A program made the translations under genes and the position numbers. Under the pieces are notes generated by a model. The model did not search any database, was not told the DNA's origin, and was given only the letters and a program-made list of their open reading frames with translations. A stretch of DNA of 64,000 nt from Bacilli bacterium (GTDB lineage: Bacteria; Bacillota_I; Bacilli_A; ML615J-28; CAG-698). Below are positions 1 to 8,794 of this stretch, in pieces; the first letter of the stretch is position 1, and each line of letters begins with the position of its first letter. The stretch lies in NCBI GenBank assembly GCA_017962745.1, contig JAGCUR010000016.1, positions 62,001-126,000 of the forward strand, given 5' to 3'.

Positions 1-2004
1 ATTATAATCGCTTAAGTTACCTAGTAAGAATCTAAATGTATTTCTAATCTTACGATAAGCTTCCGCATTTTGTTTAATAATATCAATACTAATTCTAACA
101 TCAGCTGTATATTCTACACTTGCAACCCATAATCTTAAAATATCAGCACCAAATTCTTGGCATACTTTAAGCGGATCGATTGTATTTCCAAGTGACTTAG
201 ACATCTTATTGCCAGCACCATCTAATACAAATCCGTGTGTTAATACTTCATTATATGGTGATACTCCTGCTACAGCAACGCCAGTTGATAAACTAGAATT
301 GAACCAACCACGATATTGGTCAGCACCTTCTAAGTATAAATCAACAGGATATGGATATTTTTCACGTTTACAAATGTATTGATGGCTGCTTCCAGAATCA
401 AACCATACATCCATGATATCATTTTCTTTAGTAAAGATACCATTTGGAGAATGAGGGTTAGTATAACCAGCTGGAAGTAATTCCTTAGCATCACGCTCAA
501 ACCATACATTTGATCCATACTTTTCAAATAGATCAGCTACATGATTGATAATATCGGTATCTAGAATTATTTCACCATCTTCGCAGTAGAATACTGGAAT
601 TGGTACACCCCATACTCTTTGACGAGAAATACACCAAGCTTCACGATCTTTGACCATATTGCTAATTCTTACTTCACCCCAAGATGGGATCCAGTGAACT
701 GATGCAATATTTTCTAACATATCTTTCTTAATATCATCGATTGAAGCAAACCATTGAGCAGTTGCTCTAAAGATAATAGGTTTATTAGTACGCCAATCAT
801 GAGGATATGAGTGGGTAATTTCTTCAGCTTTAAGAAGAATTTGTTTTTCAGCAAGCCTATCCATGATTGGGCCTTGAGCCTTTTCATAGAACATTCCTTC
901 AAATTCACCAGCTTCTTCCGTCATAAAACCACGGCTATCAACTGGGCAAACTACTTCTAAGTTATATTTTTTACCTACAATATAGTCATCTTCACCATGT
1001 CCGGGAGCAGTATGAACTAAACCAGTACCACTTTCAAGTGTTACATGGTCTCCACAAATAACTGGACATATTTTATTATTTAATGGTTGGAAATATGTAA
1101 CATATTCTAAATCGGCACCATTAATTTCTCTAATAATCTTATGTTCGTTATCTTCGCCACAAACATGGTTTAAGAAACTTTCAAGTAGTTCTTTAGCTAC
1201 TACGAATTTACGGTTATTAAATTTCTTTAAACTTACTACTACATAAGTGAATGTAGCATTTACACAAACAGCAAGGTTAGCAGGAATTGTCCAAGGAGTT
1301 GTTGTCCAAATAACTAATTCTTCATCTTTATTTAGAATACCTTTACCATCATTTACTTTAAATGCTAAGTAAATTGAAGGTGAAGTAATATCATGATATT
1401 CAATTTCCGCTTCAGCTAAAGCAGTTTCTGAAGATGGAGACCAATATACTGGTTTTAATCCTTTATAGATATAACCATGTGACGCCATCTTACCAAATAC
1501 TCTAATTTGTTCGGCTTCAAAATCTTTAGCTAGTGTCAAATAAGGATTATCGAAATCACCGATTACACCAAGTCTTTTAAAACCAACTTTTTGACCTTCT
1601 ACTTGCTTAAGCGCATATTCTTCACATAATTTTCTAAATTCACTAACGCTTAATTCTTTACGATTAACTTTCGAATTTTTAGTTAATGCATTTTCAATTG
1701 GCAGACCATGTGTATCCCAACCAGGAACATAAGGTGCATAAAACCCGTTCATTGATTTATATCTAATTATGAAATCTTTTAAGATTTTATTTAAAGCATG
1801 GCCAACATGAATGCTACCGTTAGCATATGGTGGACCATCATGAAGAATAAAGGTTGGTTTACCTTCATTTTTCTTTAAAATTTCATGATAAATATCTTTT
1901 TTATCCCAAGTCTGTACCATAGTTGGTTCTTTTTGATTAAGATTAGCTCTCATAGAGAACTCAGTATTCATCATATGTAATGTATCTTTATAATCTTTTG
2001 CCAT
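1..2004 (-). CDS. ileS: Isoleucyl-tRNA synthetase (3' end outside window)
   Basis: Class I synthetase that charges tRNA-Ile. The first 668 codons are present and open to the window edge, so the C-terminal anticodon-binding and zinc regions (about a quarter to a third of the usual 900-plus residues) are missing. The HIGH motif reads HVGH at residues 66-69 after DGPPYANGS, and KMSKS lies at residues 600-604. The editing domain between them includes the run [11 protein letters not shown]. The ATG at 2004 begins MAKDYKDTL. It follows yggT by 11 bases in the same operon. No T-box leader precedes it; the likely promoter is far upstream, before yggS. Identity is secure. Confidence 0.98.
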   Translation of the reverse strand, partial: MAKDYKDTLHMMNTEFSMRANLNQKEPTMVQTWDKKDIYHEILKKNEGKPTFILHDGPPYANGSIHVGHALNKILKDFIIRYKSMNGFYAPYVPGWDTHGLPIENALTKNSKVNRKELSVSEFRKLCEEYALKQVEGQKVGFKRLGVIGDFDNPYLTLAKDFEAEQIRVFGKMASHGYIYKGLKPVYWSPSSETALAEAEIEYHDITSPSIYLAFKVNDGKGILNKDEELVIWTTTPWTIPANLAVCVNATFTYVVVSLKKFNNRKFVVAKELLESFLNHVCGEDNEHKIIREINGADLEYVTYFQPLNNKICPVICGDHVTLESGTGLVHTAPGHGEDDYIVGKKYNLEVVCPVDSRGFMTEEAGEFEGMFYEKAQGPIMDRLAEKQILLKAEEITHSYPHDWRTNKPIIFRATAQWFASIDDIKKDMLENIASVHWIPSWGEVRISNMVKDREAWCISRQRVWGVPIPVFYCEDGEIILDTDIINHVADLFEKYGSNVWFERDAKELLPAGYTNPHSPNGIFTKENDIMDVWFDSGSSHQYICKREKYPYPVDLYLEGADQYRGWFNSSLSTGVAVAGVSPYNEVLTHGFVLDGAGNKMSKSLGNTIDPLKVCQEFGADILRLWVASVEYTADVRISIDIIKQNAEAYRKIRNTFRFLLGNLSDYN

Positions 2005-2015
2005 AGTTTACCTAC

Positions 2016-2285
2016 CTAAAATATACTCGACAATAATTGTAAATAATAAAATATACAATTCATGCCAAACGAATAAATAAGAAAGCCAATAATAGGTGTT
2101 AAATCTAAAAATCCTATTACTATCCAGCCTCTAAAAGGTTTTAAATATAGATCAGTTCCTTTTTTGAAGAAACCAAATACTTTTGTACCATATAGTGGAG
2201 GTATCCAACTCATAATGATACTTATCATCATAAATCCTTCATAGGCTAGCATTAGCCAATATAAAGCATAAATGATGTAGAACAT
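2016..2285 (-). CDS. ylmG: YggT/YlmG family membrane protein
   Basis: A small integral membrane protein of 89 residues with two hydrophobic spans (about 1-30 and 55-85) separated by a loop containing SWIPP and KPFRGWIV. YggT-family members have this size and a conserved P-x-R segment after the first span. The family is linked to division and chromosome segregation in Gram-positives, without an established biochemical activity. Its ATG overlaps the sepF stop as TAATG, which indicates translational coupling. Position between sepF and ileS matches the ylm cluster of Bacilli. Confidence 0.85.
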   Translation of the reverse strand: MFYIIYALYWLMLAYEGFMMISIIMSWIPPLYGTKVFGFFKKGTDLYLKPFRGWIVIGFLDLTPIIGFLIYSFGMNCIFYYLQLLSSIF

Positions 2286-2635
2286 TATTTATTGTCCTCT
2301 ACATATTGAAGAAGCGATCCATCTTCGTAATCTTTCTTGCTACCAAAGATAAATAGTTTTGGTCCAATTCTAATAGCTTGTCCTTCAAGAGCATAAACTA
2401 CACCTGATATGAAAGCTAACATATAATTGCAATCAGCACCATTTAATTTATCGAAGTTTACGATAACTGGTTTACCACCAAGTAATGTATCGCAAATCTT
2501 AAATAATTCTTCATCTTCTTTAGTCTGTACACAAATATAATCTAGGCGGTCAAATGACGTCTGTAATCCCGGTTTATTTTCACCTTTATAATCTGAAAAC
2601 TTAAATTCTTTTTCTTTTTTACGATTAAAACGCAT
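2285..2635 (-). CDS. sepF: SepF cell-division protein
   Basis: SepF tethers FtsZ to the membrane and helps align the septum. The 116 residues have a charged N-terminus rich in Lys/Glu/Phe, where SepF normally carries a membrane-binding amphipathic helix; here that helix is not obvious. The C-terminal core (about 30-110) has the family signatures GKPVIVNF and MLAFISGVVYALEGQAIRIG. It lies 9 bases after yggS and overlaps yggT. A good AGGAGG lies upstream of the ATG. Length is slightly below the usual 140-150 residues because the linker is short. Confidence 0.9.
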   Translation of the reverse strand: MRFNRKKEKEFKFSDYKGENKPGLQTSFDRLDYICVQTKEDEELFKICDTLLGGKPVIVNFDKLNGADCNYMLAFISGVVYALEGQAIRIGPKLFIFGSKKDYEDGSLLQYVEDNK

Positions 2636-2644
2636 AATATCCTC

Positions 2645-3301
2645 CTATTTATTAATATATTTTGTAAATTTAGATCCGATTCTAATTAAAGTAGATCCAT
2701 ATTGTAAAGCGATGCGGTAGTCATTGCTCATGCCCATTGATAATTCATGGCATGGAGCATAATCTAAGCCCATCTCTTCAACTTCTTGTTTCATATCTTG
2801 CATCTTCTTAAATGATCTAGCTAATTCTTCTTCATCATTTGTAAGTCTGGCAATGCACATTAGACCAACAATTCTAATCTTTGAGCACTTAGCAAGGCTC
2901 TTAACAAGTGGTTTTACTTTGCTTAAAGTAACACCTGACTTATTAGGTTCATCCGATATATTTACTTGAATGAAACAATCAAGCGGTTTTTCTAGTCTCT
3001 TATCGAATTCCATAGCGATTGATAATCTATCAAGTGTATGCAAGCAATCGATTCTGTTAACTAAATCTCTTACTTTTCTTGATTGAACAATGCCAAAGAA
3101 ATGCCATTTAACATCATAATCTTTCAAAGCTTCATATTTTTCTAAAAACATATCAGCTCTATTTTCACCGATTTCATTGATGCCGGCTTCGATTATTTTC
3201 TTTGTACCTTCAATATCAAGGTATTTTGTGGCTGCGACAACTTTCGCTCCGTATCTTGCCGCTTCCGCTTTTACTTTTTCAACTTTTTCTTTAATGTCCA
3301 T
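2645..3301 (-). CDS. yggS: YggS-type PLP homeostasis protein
   Basis: A 218-residue alanine-racemase-like barrel that binds pyridoxal phosphate and buffers its level; no catalysis is established. Family landmarks are the PLP lysine in AATKY (near residue 26), GENRADMF, HFFGIVQSRK (usually HFIGxxQxNK), QVNISDEPNKSG, ELSMGMSNDY and the C-terminal IRIGS. It is the first gene of the ylmE-sepF-ylmG-ileS run, as in Bacillus. The best ribosome binding site (AAGGAG, 3330-3335) is 28 bases from the ATG, and a perfect 6-bp hairpin fills the gap, so the effective spacing when folded is about 11 bases. Confidence 0.93.
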   Translation of the reverse strand: MDIKEKVEKVKAEAARYGAKVVAATKYLDIEGTKKIIEAGINEIGENRADMFLEKYEALKDYDVKWHFFGIVQSRKVRDLVNRIDCLHTLDRLSIAMEFDKRLEKPLDCFIQVNISDEPNKSGVTLSKVKPLVKSLAKCSKIRIVGLMCIARLTNDEEELARSFKKMQDMKQEVEEMGLDYAPCHELSMGMSNDYRIALQYGSTLIRIGSKFTKYINK

Positions 3302-3310
3302 GTCTATCTC

Positions 3311-3327
3311 GTATCGACAAGCGATAC
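3311..3327 (-). promoter_or_regulatory. Hairpin between ribosome binding site and yggS start
   Basis: On the minus strand the leader reads AAGGAGAA, then GTATCG-CTTGT-CGATAC, then GAGATAGAC and ATG. The stem is six perfect base pairs with a five-base loop. Unfolded, the spacing is too long for initiation; folded, it becomes normal. This is visible in the sequence; a role in translation control is inference. Confidence 0.5.
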
Positions 3328-3354
3328 TTCTCCTTATAACTATTACTATTTAAC

Positions 3355-3383
3355 ATTATACACCGAATTAGGCTTCTTTGCAA
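3355..3383 (-). promoter_or_regulatory. Promoter of the yggS-sepF-yggT-ileS operon
   Basis: Minus-strand TTGCAA (3383-3378), a 17-base spacer, then a perfect TATAAT (3360-3355). Start of transcription would be near 3348, giving a leader of about 47 bases that contains the ribosome binding site and the hairpin. Confidence 0.7.
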
Positions 3384-3414
3384 TTGATTTTACGGACAAT
3401 TATATTTTTAAAAA

Positions 3415-3450
3415 GCGGAAAAAGAAAGATTACCAATCAAATTGGTAATC
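3415..3450 (-). terminator. Rho-independent terminator after the argS operon
   Basis: A perfect 10-bp stem (GATTACCAAT at 3428-3437 with ATTGGTAATC at 3441-3450) and a three-base loop, followed on the minus strand by a T-rich tract. It lies just past the stop of the DUF308-like gene. Confidence 0.85.
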
Positions 3451-3458
3451 TTCTAAAT

Positions 3459-4151
3459 TTAAGCTGTTACTTCTGGCGCATTGTCATTATCGCCATCAAT
3501 ATTAGAATTTGTTTCATCTTCTTTTTCAATTTCAATTTGATCGCTCGTTGGGGCTTCTTTAGTATCTTCTACCTTCACGTTTTCGGTAATGCGCTTAGCA
3601 GCAAGTTCGTTACGGTATGAAGAATAATTCTTAATGCCACTAAATACGATAAAGCCAGCTGATAAAATCGCGAATGCTAAAATGACCCAGCCTAATGTGC
3701 TTAAAGTAAAGCCCTTGCTTGCAATACTCCAAGTACCTACTGTTAGTAAAATGATATTTGCTAAAAATGGTAAGAAGGTTGTTACGTCTTTACGAAGTGA
3801 TGTGCCTAAGAAATATACAAATCCATGTAGATATAATATACCGCCGACGATATAACCAAATAATGCTTTCGAATCATCGATATCATTACCTTTTTTAATT
3901 GCTAAAACGATTAAAACCACGCCGGCTGCCACTTCTATTATCATTTCACCTGCATAAAACCATTTTAAGAATTTATCTTCGGTAGTCTTTACTAGAGGGA
4001 TAATTCTAAATAATCCCATAAAGACAAAGATAGTACCGACTATAAAATATAAAACTACGGGTACAAATTTACAAACTAGTCCTACTCCTATAATAATAGC
4101 AGCACCAATGAATTCAAAGAGCCATAAATATCTTTTAAATATTTGTTTCAT
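3459..4151 (-). CDS. DUF308/HdeD-like multi-spanning membrane protein
   Basis: A 230-residue integral membrane protein of unknown function. About six hydrophobic segments occupy residues 10-170 (for example FEFIGAAIIIGVGLVC, VVLYFIVGTIFVFMG, VILAFAILSAGFIVFSG), arranged as short helical hairpins as in the DUF308/HdeD group. The last 45 residues are hydrophilic and strongly acidic (EIEKEDETNSN, DGDNDN), so a cytosolic tail is likely. The ATG overlaps the argS stop as TAATG, so it is co-translated with argS; no functional link is apparent. Family assignment is tentative. Confidence 0.6.
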   Translation of the reverse strand: MKQIFKRYLWLFEFIGAAIIIGVGLVCKFVPVVLYFIVGTIFVFMGLFRIIPLVKTTEDKFLKWFYAGEMIIEVAAGVVLIVLAIKKGNDIDDSKALFGYIVGGILYLHGFVYFLGTSLRKDVTTFLPFLANIILLTVGTWSIASKGFTLSTLGWVILAFAILSAGFIVFSGIKNYSSYRNELAAKRITENVKVEDTKEAPTSDQIEIEKEDETNSNIDGDNDNAPEVTA

Positions 4152-5791
4152 TACATCTTCTCCTTAATTCCAACCCCAATTAAACTTAGAGCATCTTTTA
4201 ATACGATACCAACAGCCCTACTTACAGTTAATAGCTCGTTAGTTTTTTCTAAATCTTCACCAATTATCTTATTATCATTATAGAATGAATGGAAGGCTCC
4301 AGCTAGATTGTAAGCATAACTAGCTATCTTATGAGGTAATCTCTTAGTTGCTGCTTCTTCGATAACTTTTGGATATTGAAGAAGTAAGCCTACTAACTCT
4401 TTAATTACTTCATCAACTTTATCTAGACTAGTTGATTCCCTAAATTCTAAATTATTAGCTTCCATATTTCTAAATAAGCTACAAATTCTCGCATAAGCAT
4501 ATTGCACATAATATACTGGATTTTCATTTGTTTGTTTTACAATCAAATCTAAATCTAGATCCATATGACTAGATAAGGCTTTTGAAGAGAACATATAACG
4601 TAAAGCATCAACTCCAGCTTCATCGATTAAGTCTTTTAGCGTAATTGCTTTACCGCTACGCTTGCTCATCTTAATCTCTTCACCATTTTGTAAAACTCTA
4701 ACCATTTGTAGAATCTCTACAATTAGTTTATCTGGATCATAACCCATATAGAAAATAGCTGCTTTTAATCGATCTATATAGCCGTGGTGGTCAGCACCAA
4801 GAACATCAATGATTGTATCATAGCCTCTAGCTAACTTATTAGAGTGATAAGCAATATCTGGAGTAAGATATGTTAAAGTCGAATCGCTTTTAACGATTAC
4901 ACGGTCTTTTTCATCGCCTCTAGCTTCAGTCTTTAACCAAATAGCACCTTCTTTAGTATAAGTATCACCATCATTAACTAATTTATCGATAGTTGCTTTT
5001 ACAGCGCCACTATCGTATAAAGACTTTTCGCTAAACCAAACATCAAAGTCAACGCCAAATTCTACTAATACTTCTTTTAGATTATTAAGTAAATATTTCA
5101 CCCCATAATCTCTAAAGTAATCAAACCATTCTTCATGTAAATATTTATCACCATGAAGTTTTACTAAATCCTTAGCAATCGTAATGATTTCTGGTCCATG
5201 ATAATAATCATCTAATAAATTACAATCTAAGCCTAATTGTTCTTTATATCTTTCATAAATACTATTAGCTAGATTATTAATTTGATTACCACCATCATTA
5301 ACATAATATTCTCTAGTAACATCGTATCCACATTTTTTTAGGATTCTAGCCATTGAATCACCATATGCTGCTCCTCTCGCATGACCTACATGGAGAAAAC
5401 CAGTTGGGTTAGCACTAACATATTCTAAATTAATGCGTTTACCTTCCCCAATCTTACTAGAACCAAATTTATCATTTTCTTTAATAATTTGAAAGATAAC
5501 ATCATTAAGATGTCCTTGATCCATAAAGAAATTAATGAAACCAGCACCAGCTACTTCAACTTTACTTAAATTATTCTTCTTAAGATCAATTTTGCTAATG
5601 ATTTCATTAGCAATAACTAACGGTGCTTTTCTTAAAACTCTTGCTAATCTCATAGCAACATTTACCGAATAATCACCAAAAGAAGGATCCTTAGGAACTT
5701 CAAAGAAAATATCAATATCTTCTTCTACCCCTAAATCCTTAATTATTTCTTTCAAATCTAATTTTAAATTGTCTAATGTTTGATTTATCAT
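4151..5791 (-). CDS. argS: Arginyl-tRNA synthetase
   Basis: Charges tRNA-Arg. The protein has 546 residues, normal for bacterial ArgS. An N-terminal Add-1 domain (FGDYSVNVAMRLA) is followed by NPTGFLHVGHARGAAYGDS (HVGH motif), YYVNDGG, the stretch DVLGADHHGYIDRL and KMSKRSGK, then the all-helical DALR domain from about residue 425. A GTG at 5800 is in frame, but AGGTGA sits five bases before the ATG at 5791, so the ATG is preferred. A TATAAT box lies about 15 bases further upstream. The gene overlaps the downstream membrane protein. Confidence 0.97.
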   Translation of the reverse strand: MINQTLDNLKLDLKEIIKDLGVEEDIDIFFEVPKDPSFGDYSVNVAMRLARVLRKAPLVIANEIISKIDLKKNNLSKVEVAGAGFINFFMDQGHLNDVIFQIIKENDKFGSSKIGEGKRINLEYVSANPTGFLHVGHARGAAYGDSMARILKKCGYDVTREYYVNDGGNQINNLANSIYERYKEQLGLDCNLLDDYYHGPEIITIAKDLVKLHGDKYLHEEWFDYFRDYGVKYLLNNLKEVLVEFGVDFDVWFSEKSLYDSGAVKATIDKLVNDGDTYTKEGAIWLKTEARGDEKDRVIVKSDSTLTYLTPDIAYHSNKLARGYDTIIDVLGADHHGYIDRLKAAIFYMGYDPDKLIVEILQMVRVLQNGEEIKMSKRSGKAITLKDLIDEAGVDALRYMFSSKALSSHMDLDLDLIVKQTNENPVYYVQYAYARICSLFRNMEANNLEFRESTSLDKVDEVIKELVGLLLQYPKVIEEAATKRLPHKIASYAYNLAGAFHSFYNDNKIIGEDLEKTNELLTVSRAVGIVLKDALSLIGVGIKEKM

Positions 5792-5848
5792 ATTATTCAC
5801 CTATGTATAGATTATACTACTAAAGCTATCTTTAATAAAGATAAAAAA

Positions 5849-6271
5849 CTACGCTCTTTCAATAATCATATCGATTAACTTACTAGGTTCAATTGCAGGA
5901 ATTCCTAAATCTGCATAATCTTTTATATTTCTTGTAACTATATAATCTATTCCGCTTCTCTTTGCTCCTTCAACTAGCACTGCATCTTCATAATCATTAT
6001 TGTTTGAAATAAGTGCATTAATGCAATCTTCTCCAGTTGTATCAATTATAGTTAAAAAATCATATATGACATTCAAAATATATCTAGAATCAATTTCACT
6101 ATGTGAATGCTTTCTAATAATATATCTCACATCAATTGCTGACTTAGCTGAAACGTATCCTTCAAAATCATCATCAGCAGCTAGTAATAATAGATTTTGG
6201 GCATCCTGAAAGAATGGATCCCTTTTTTGCAAGGCATCAATGATTACGCAAGTATCGATTAATACTTTCAT
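5849..6271 (-). CDS. PIN-domain toxin (VapC-like ribonuclease)
   Basis: A 140-residue PIN-domain protein, expected to be a magnesium-dependent RNase neutralised by the protein encoded just upstream. The acidic active-site positions are visible: D6 in MKVLIDTCV, an Asp in SAIDVRY (D47), D96 in YEDAVLVEGA and the TRNIKDY motif with N115 and D118. The ATG overlaps the antitoxin stop as ATGA, the usual coupling in such modules. The RNA target cannot be told from sequence. Confidence 0.85.
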   Translation of the reverse strand: MKVLIDTCVIIDALQKRDPFFQDAQNLLLLAADDDFEGYVSAKSAIDVRYIIRKHSHSEIDSRYILNVIYDFLTIIDTTGEDCINALISNNNDYEDAVLVEGAKRSGIDYIVTRNIKDYADLGIPAIEPSKLIDMIIERA

Positions 6272-6483
6272 ATTTTATTAATCCTTTCTTCTAAATCAGC
6301 TTCAATATCTATATCATTTGGCAAGCAGCCAAAAATTCCTTTTAACCTTTCCACTCGATCTTTATAAGGATTTGTTAGCTTACTAATTACTTTACCATTT
6401 TTAGTCACAAATACATCTTCCTCTTTAGATAAAGCAAGATATTTACTTACATTATTTTTTAGTTCTGTTGCTGTAATATTCAT
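6268..6483 (-). CDS. Phd/YefM-type antitoxin
   Basis: A 71-residue antitoxin with the Phd/YefM fold: the N-terminal DNA-binding part reads MNITATELKNNVSKYL and VFVTKNGKVISKLTNP, and the C-terminal tail, which would wrap the toxin, is acidic (NDIDIEADLEERI). GGAGG precedes the ATG. It ends in TGA, one of only three TGA stops seen here, forced by the ATGA overlap with the toxin. Upstream palindromes are likely its binding sites. Confidence 0.85.
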   Translation of the reverse strand: MNITATELKNNVSKYLALSKEEDVFVTKNGKVISKLTNPYKDRVERLKGIFGCLPNDIDIEADLEERINKI

Positions 6484-6520
6484 AATATTCCTCCATTCAA
6501 TTTAATTATATATTATAAAC

Positions 6521-6571
6521 GTACATTTTACAAAATAAAAATGTACATTATTTTTTATAATAATGTACATT
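6521..6571 (-). promoter_or_regulatory. Operator palindromes of the toxin-antitoxin pair, overlapping a terminator
   Basis: Three GTACATT-type elements form two inverted repeats: GTACATTTT (6521-6529) with AAAATGTAC (6538-6546), and a perfect 13-bp stem, 6540-6552 with 6559-6571. A TATAAT box lies at 6517-6512. The first repeat covers the spacer and -35 area, as expected for autorepression. On the minus strand the 13-bp hairpin is followed by a T-rich tract, so it probably also ends the GNAT transcript. Confidence 0.7.
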
Positions 6572-6577
6572 TATTAG

Positions 6578-7075
6578 CTATTTTTCTATCTTATAATAAT
6601 AAACATAATCATCCATATAATAACCACTACCAATATCATTGCATTCACTTCTAATCTTTTTAAAACCAAGATGTTCGTAAATCATACAAGTAGGATTATG
6701 TTTATTAACATTTAATTCAATGCCACCTAGATTATTATCATTACAATAGTTAATTAAATAATCTAAAATACTTCTTAAGCATCCTTTACCCCTATTTTCT
6801 TTATTAATATATAGTTTAGATAAATATAAATCTTTACCTTTTTTATAATATGCTATAAAGCCAATATTGATCTTATCTACATTAATAAAATAGTATTGAT
6901 AATTATGATTAAGTTGATCAGTTATTCCATCAATGCTTTGAAATTTAGCTAGCATATAATCATTTTGCACAGGACCTACTATATTATCGTAATAATCTTT
7001 TAAAATAGCGGTAGCAATGGTAGACATTTCTTCAATTTCAGTATAGTTATCTTTATCTAGTCTAATTAATTCCAT
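6578..7075 (-). CDS. GNAT family N-acetyltransferase
   Basis: A 165-residue acyl-CoA-dependent acetyltransferase of unknown substrate. The acetyl-CoA-binding signature is LYINKENRGKGCLRSILDYL (R/Q-x-x-G-x-G/A type), followed by ELNVNKHNP and IYEHLGFKK, the standard end of the fold. A longer frame runs back into the M3 peptidase gene, but MELIRLDKDN at 7075 is the natural GNAT start. It lies four bases after the peptidase stop with no strong ribosome binding site, so it is probably translationally coupled. Confidence 0.8.
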   Translation of the reverse strand: MELIRLDKDNYTEIEEMSTIATAILKDYYDNIVGPVQNDYMLAKFQSIDGITDQLNHNYQYYFINVDKINIGFIAYYKKGKDLYLSKLYINKENRGKGCLRSILDYLINYCNDNNLGGIELNVNKHNPTCMIYEHLGFKKIRSECNDIGSGYYMDDYVYYYKIEK

Positions 7076-7079
7076 ATTA

Positions 7080-8783
7080 TTACAATTTAGATTCAAATTC
7101 ATCGATAACTTTACTAATCTTTTCACTAATCCATTTAACAGTTTCTTCTTCAAATGGATTATCTAAATTAGATTCTTTAAGTAATGCAAAGTAACCTTTA
7201 GTTCCACCTAGTTTGCATAAATTCATATAGCCATCAAAAGCATCGCTAAAATTATCTAATCCTTTTAAGAAGTATTGATAAGCACAAGTTTGAGCTAATG
7301 CATAATCAATATAATAGAATGGATATAAGAATATATGTTGTTTCTGCATCCAGAAACCACCTTGACCTAAGAATTCATTGCCATCATAATCACGCCATGG
7401 CATAAATTCTTCTTCAATTTTCTTCCATGTAGCGCGGCGTTCCATTGCGCTCATCTTTGGATTTTCAAAGATAGCATGTTGGAATGCATCGACACTTACT
7501 AAATATGGAATAACTTCAATCGATTTTACTAAATGATGATAGCGATATTTATCTACATTTTCCCCAAAGAATTTATCCATAAATGGATATGTGAAATGTT
7601 CCATTGACATTGAATGGATTTCATTAATTTCACTAGTTGATGACATTTGATTCATTAATTCAATGTTACGTGATCCCAAATATGCTTGGAAAGCATGACC
7701 TGCCTCATGTGTCAAAACATCCACATCAGCACTAGTACCATTGAAATTAGAGAAAATAAATGGTGCTTTATAGTTAGGTATAAATGTACAGTATCCACCT
7801 AAATGCTTACCAGGTCTAGTAGTTAAGTCAAATAATTTATGTTCACACATAAAATCGAAGAATTCACCAGTTTCTTTTGATAACTCGTGATACATTATTC
7901 TCGCTTTTTCTACAAGTTCTTCTTCGGTTCCAATTGGTGTTGCATTGCCTTCTTTAAATGTTAATTCTTCATCATACCAATGAAGTTTATCAATTTCTAA
8001 ATCTTTAACTTGCTTTTCATATAATTTAGAGCATAAAGGCACAATATATTTCTTAACTGCTTCTCTAAATTTAGCTACTTCTTCTTTAGTATAATCATAT
8101 CTTCCTCTAGCAATATATGAATAATCAATAAATGAATCAAATTTTAATCTTTTAGCTTTCTTAACTCTTAAATCGATTAATTTAGTATATAGTTCATCTA
8201 AATTATCGCTAATTGAAGCATATAAATCAGCCCAAGCGATAAATGCTTCTTTTCTTTCAACGCGGTCAGTAGATTGCATATGTTTAAGCAAACCATAGAA
8301 GTTACATTCTTCACCTCTAAAGTTAGTTTTACATGCGGCAACATCTTTAGAATACTTTTGCGTTAAAGCGCCTTCTTTAATCGATAAAAGAATAATCTTA
8401 GGACTCATTACTTTTTTAGACATTTCTAAATCTTGAATAATGAACTGTCCATAATCTTTTTTTATATCTTCTTTATATTTACTCTTTAAAACTGTGTTTG
8501 CTAAGGAAAGCATTGCTAAAGAAAGTGGTGCACTTGCTTTATTAATGTATTTTTCTTCTTCATCATAGAATTTATCAGTTGTATCAATCGTATTACGAAT
8601 TGATGCAATTGTGCCCATGGTAATTACTTCTTTTAAGATTTCTTCTGTATTAACATAAGCTTTCTTAAATTCTTCATAATTAGCAGCGCTCTTCATTACC
8701 TTAACATTATTTTTTATATCTTTACTTGCTTTCTTAAAATCGGGTCTAACATATTTAATATCTTCAAACTTGCCAAATTCCAT
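7080..8783 (-). CDS. M3 family oligoendopeptidase (PepF-like)
   Basis: A cytosolic zinc metallopeptidase that trims short peptides. Length 567 fits the M3B oligoendopeptidase group. The zinc motif HEAGH is at residues 359-363 in DVLTHEAGHAFQ, followed by the third-ligand helix around 381-395 (STSEINEIHSMSMEHF). There is no signal peptide. AAGGAGG precedes the ATG. It lies 11 bases after the interrupted esterase gene and immediately before the GNAT gene. Confidence 0.92.
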   Translation of the reverse strand: MEFGKFEDIKYVRPDFKKASKDIKNNVKVMKSAANYEEFKKAYVNTEEILKEVITMGTIASIRNTIDTTDKFYDEEEKYINKASAPLSLAMLSLANTVLKSKYKEDIKKDYGQFIIQDLEMSKKVMSPKIILLSIKEGALTQKYSKDVAACKTNFRGEECNFYGLLKHMQSTDRVERKEAFIAWADLYASISDNLDELYTKLIDLRVKKAKRLKFDSFIDYSYIARGRYDYTKEEVAKFREAVKKYIVPLCSKLYEKQVKDLEIDKLHWYDEELTFKEGNATPIGTEEELVEKARIMYHELSKETGEFFDFMCEHKLFDLTTRPGKHLGGYCTFIPNYKAPFIFSNFNGTSADVDVLTHEAGHAFQAYLGSRNIELMNQMSSTSEINEIHSMSMEHFTYPFMDKFFGENVDKYRYHHLVKSIEVIPYLVSVDAFQHAIFENPKMSAMERRATWKKIEEEFMPWRDYDGNEFLGQGGFWMQKQHIFLYPFYYIDYALAQTCAYQYFLKGLDNFSDAFDGYMNLCKLGGTKGYFALLKESNLDNPFEEETVKWISEKISKVIDEFESKL

Positions 8784-8794
8784 TGTTTACCTCC

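Noticed and set aside
1-3400. T-box riboswitch controlling ileS
   Set aside because: There is no leader before ileS; it follows yggT by 11 bases, and the operon leader before yggS is under 60 bases with no T-box motif.
7076-7153. N-terminal extension of the GNAT gene into the M3 peptidase gene
   Set aside because: The extension is translated from the end of the peptidase gene in another frame and has no family similarity.
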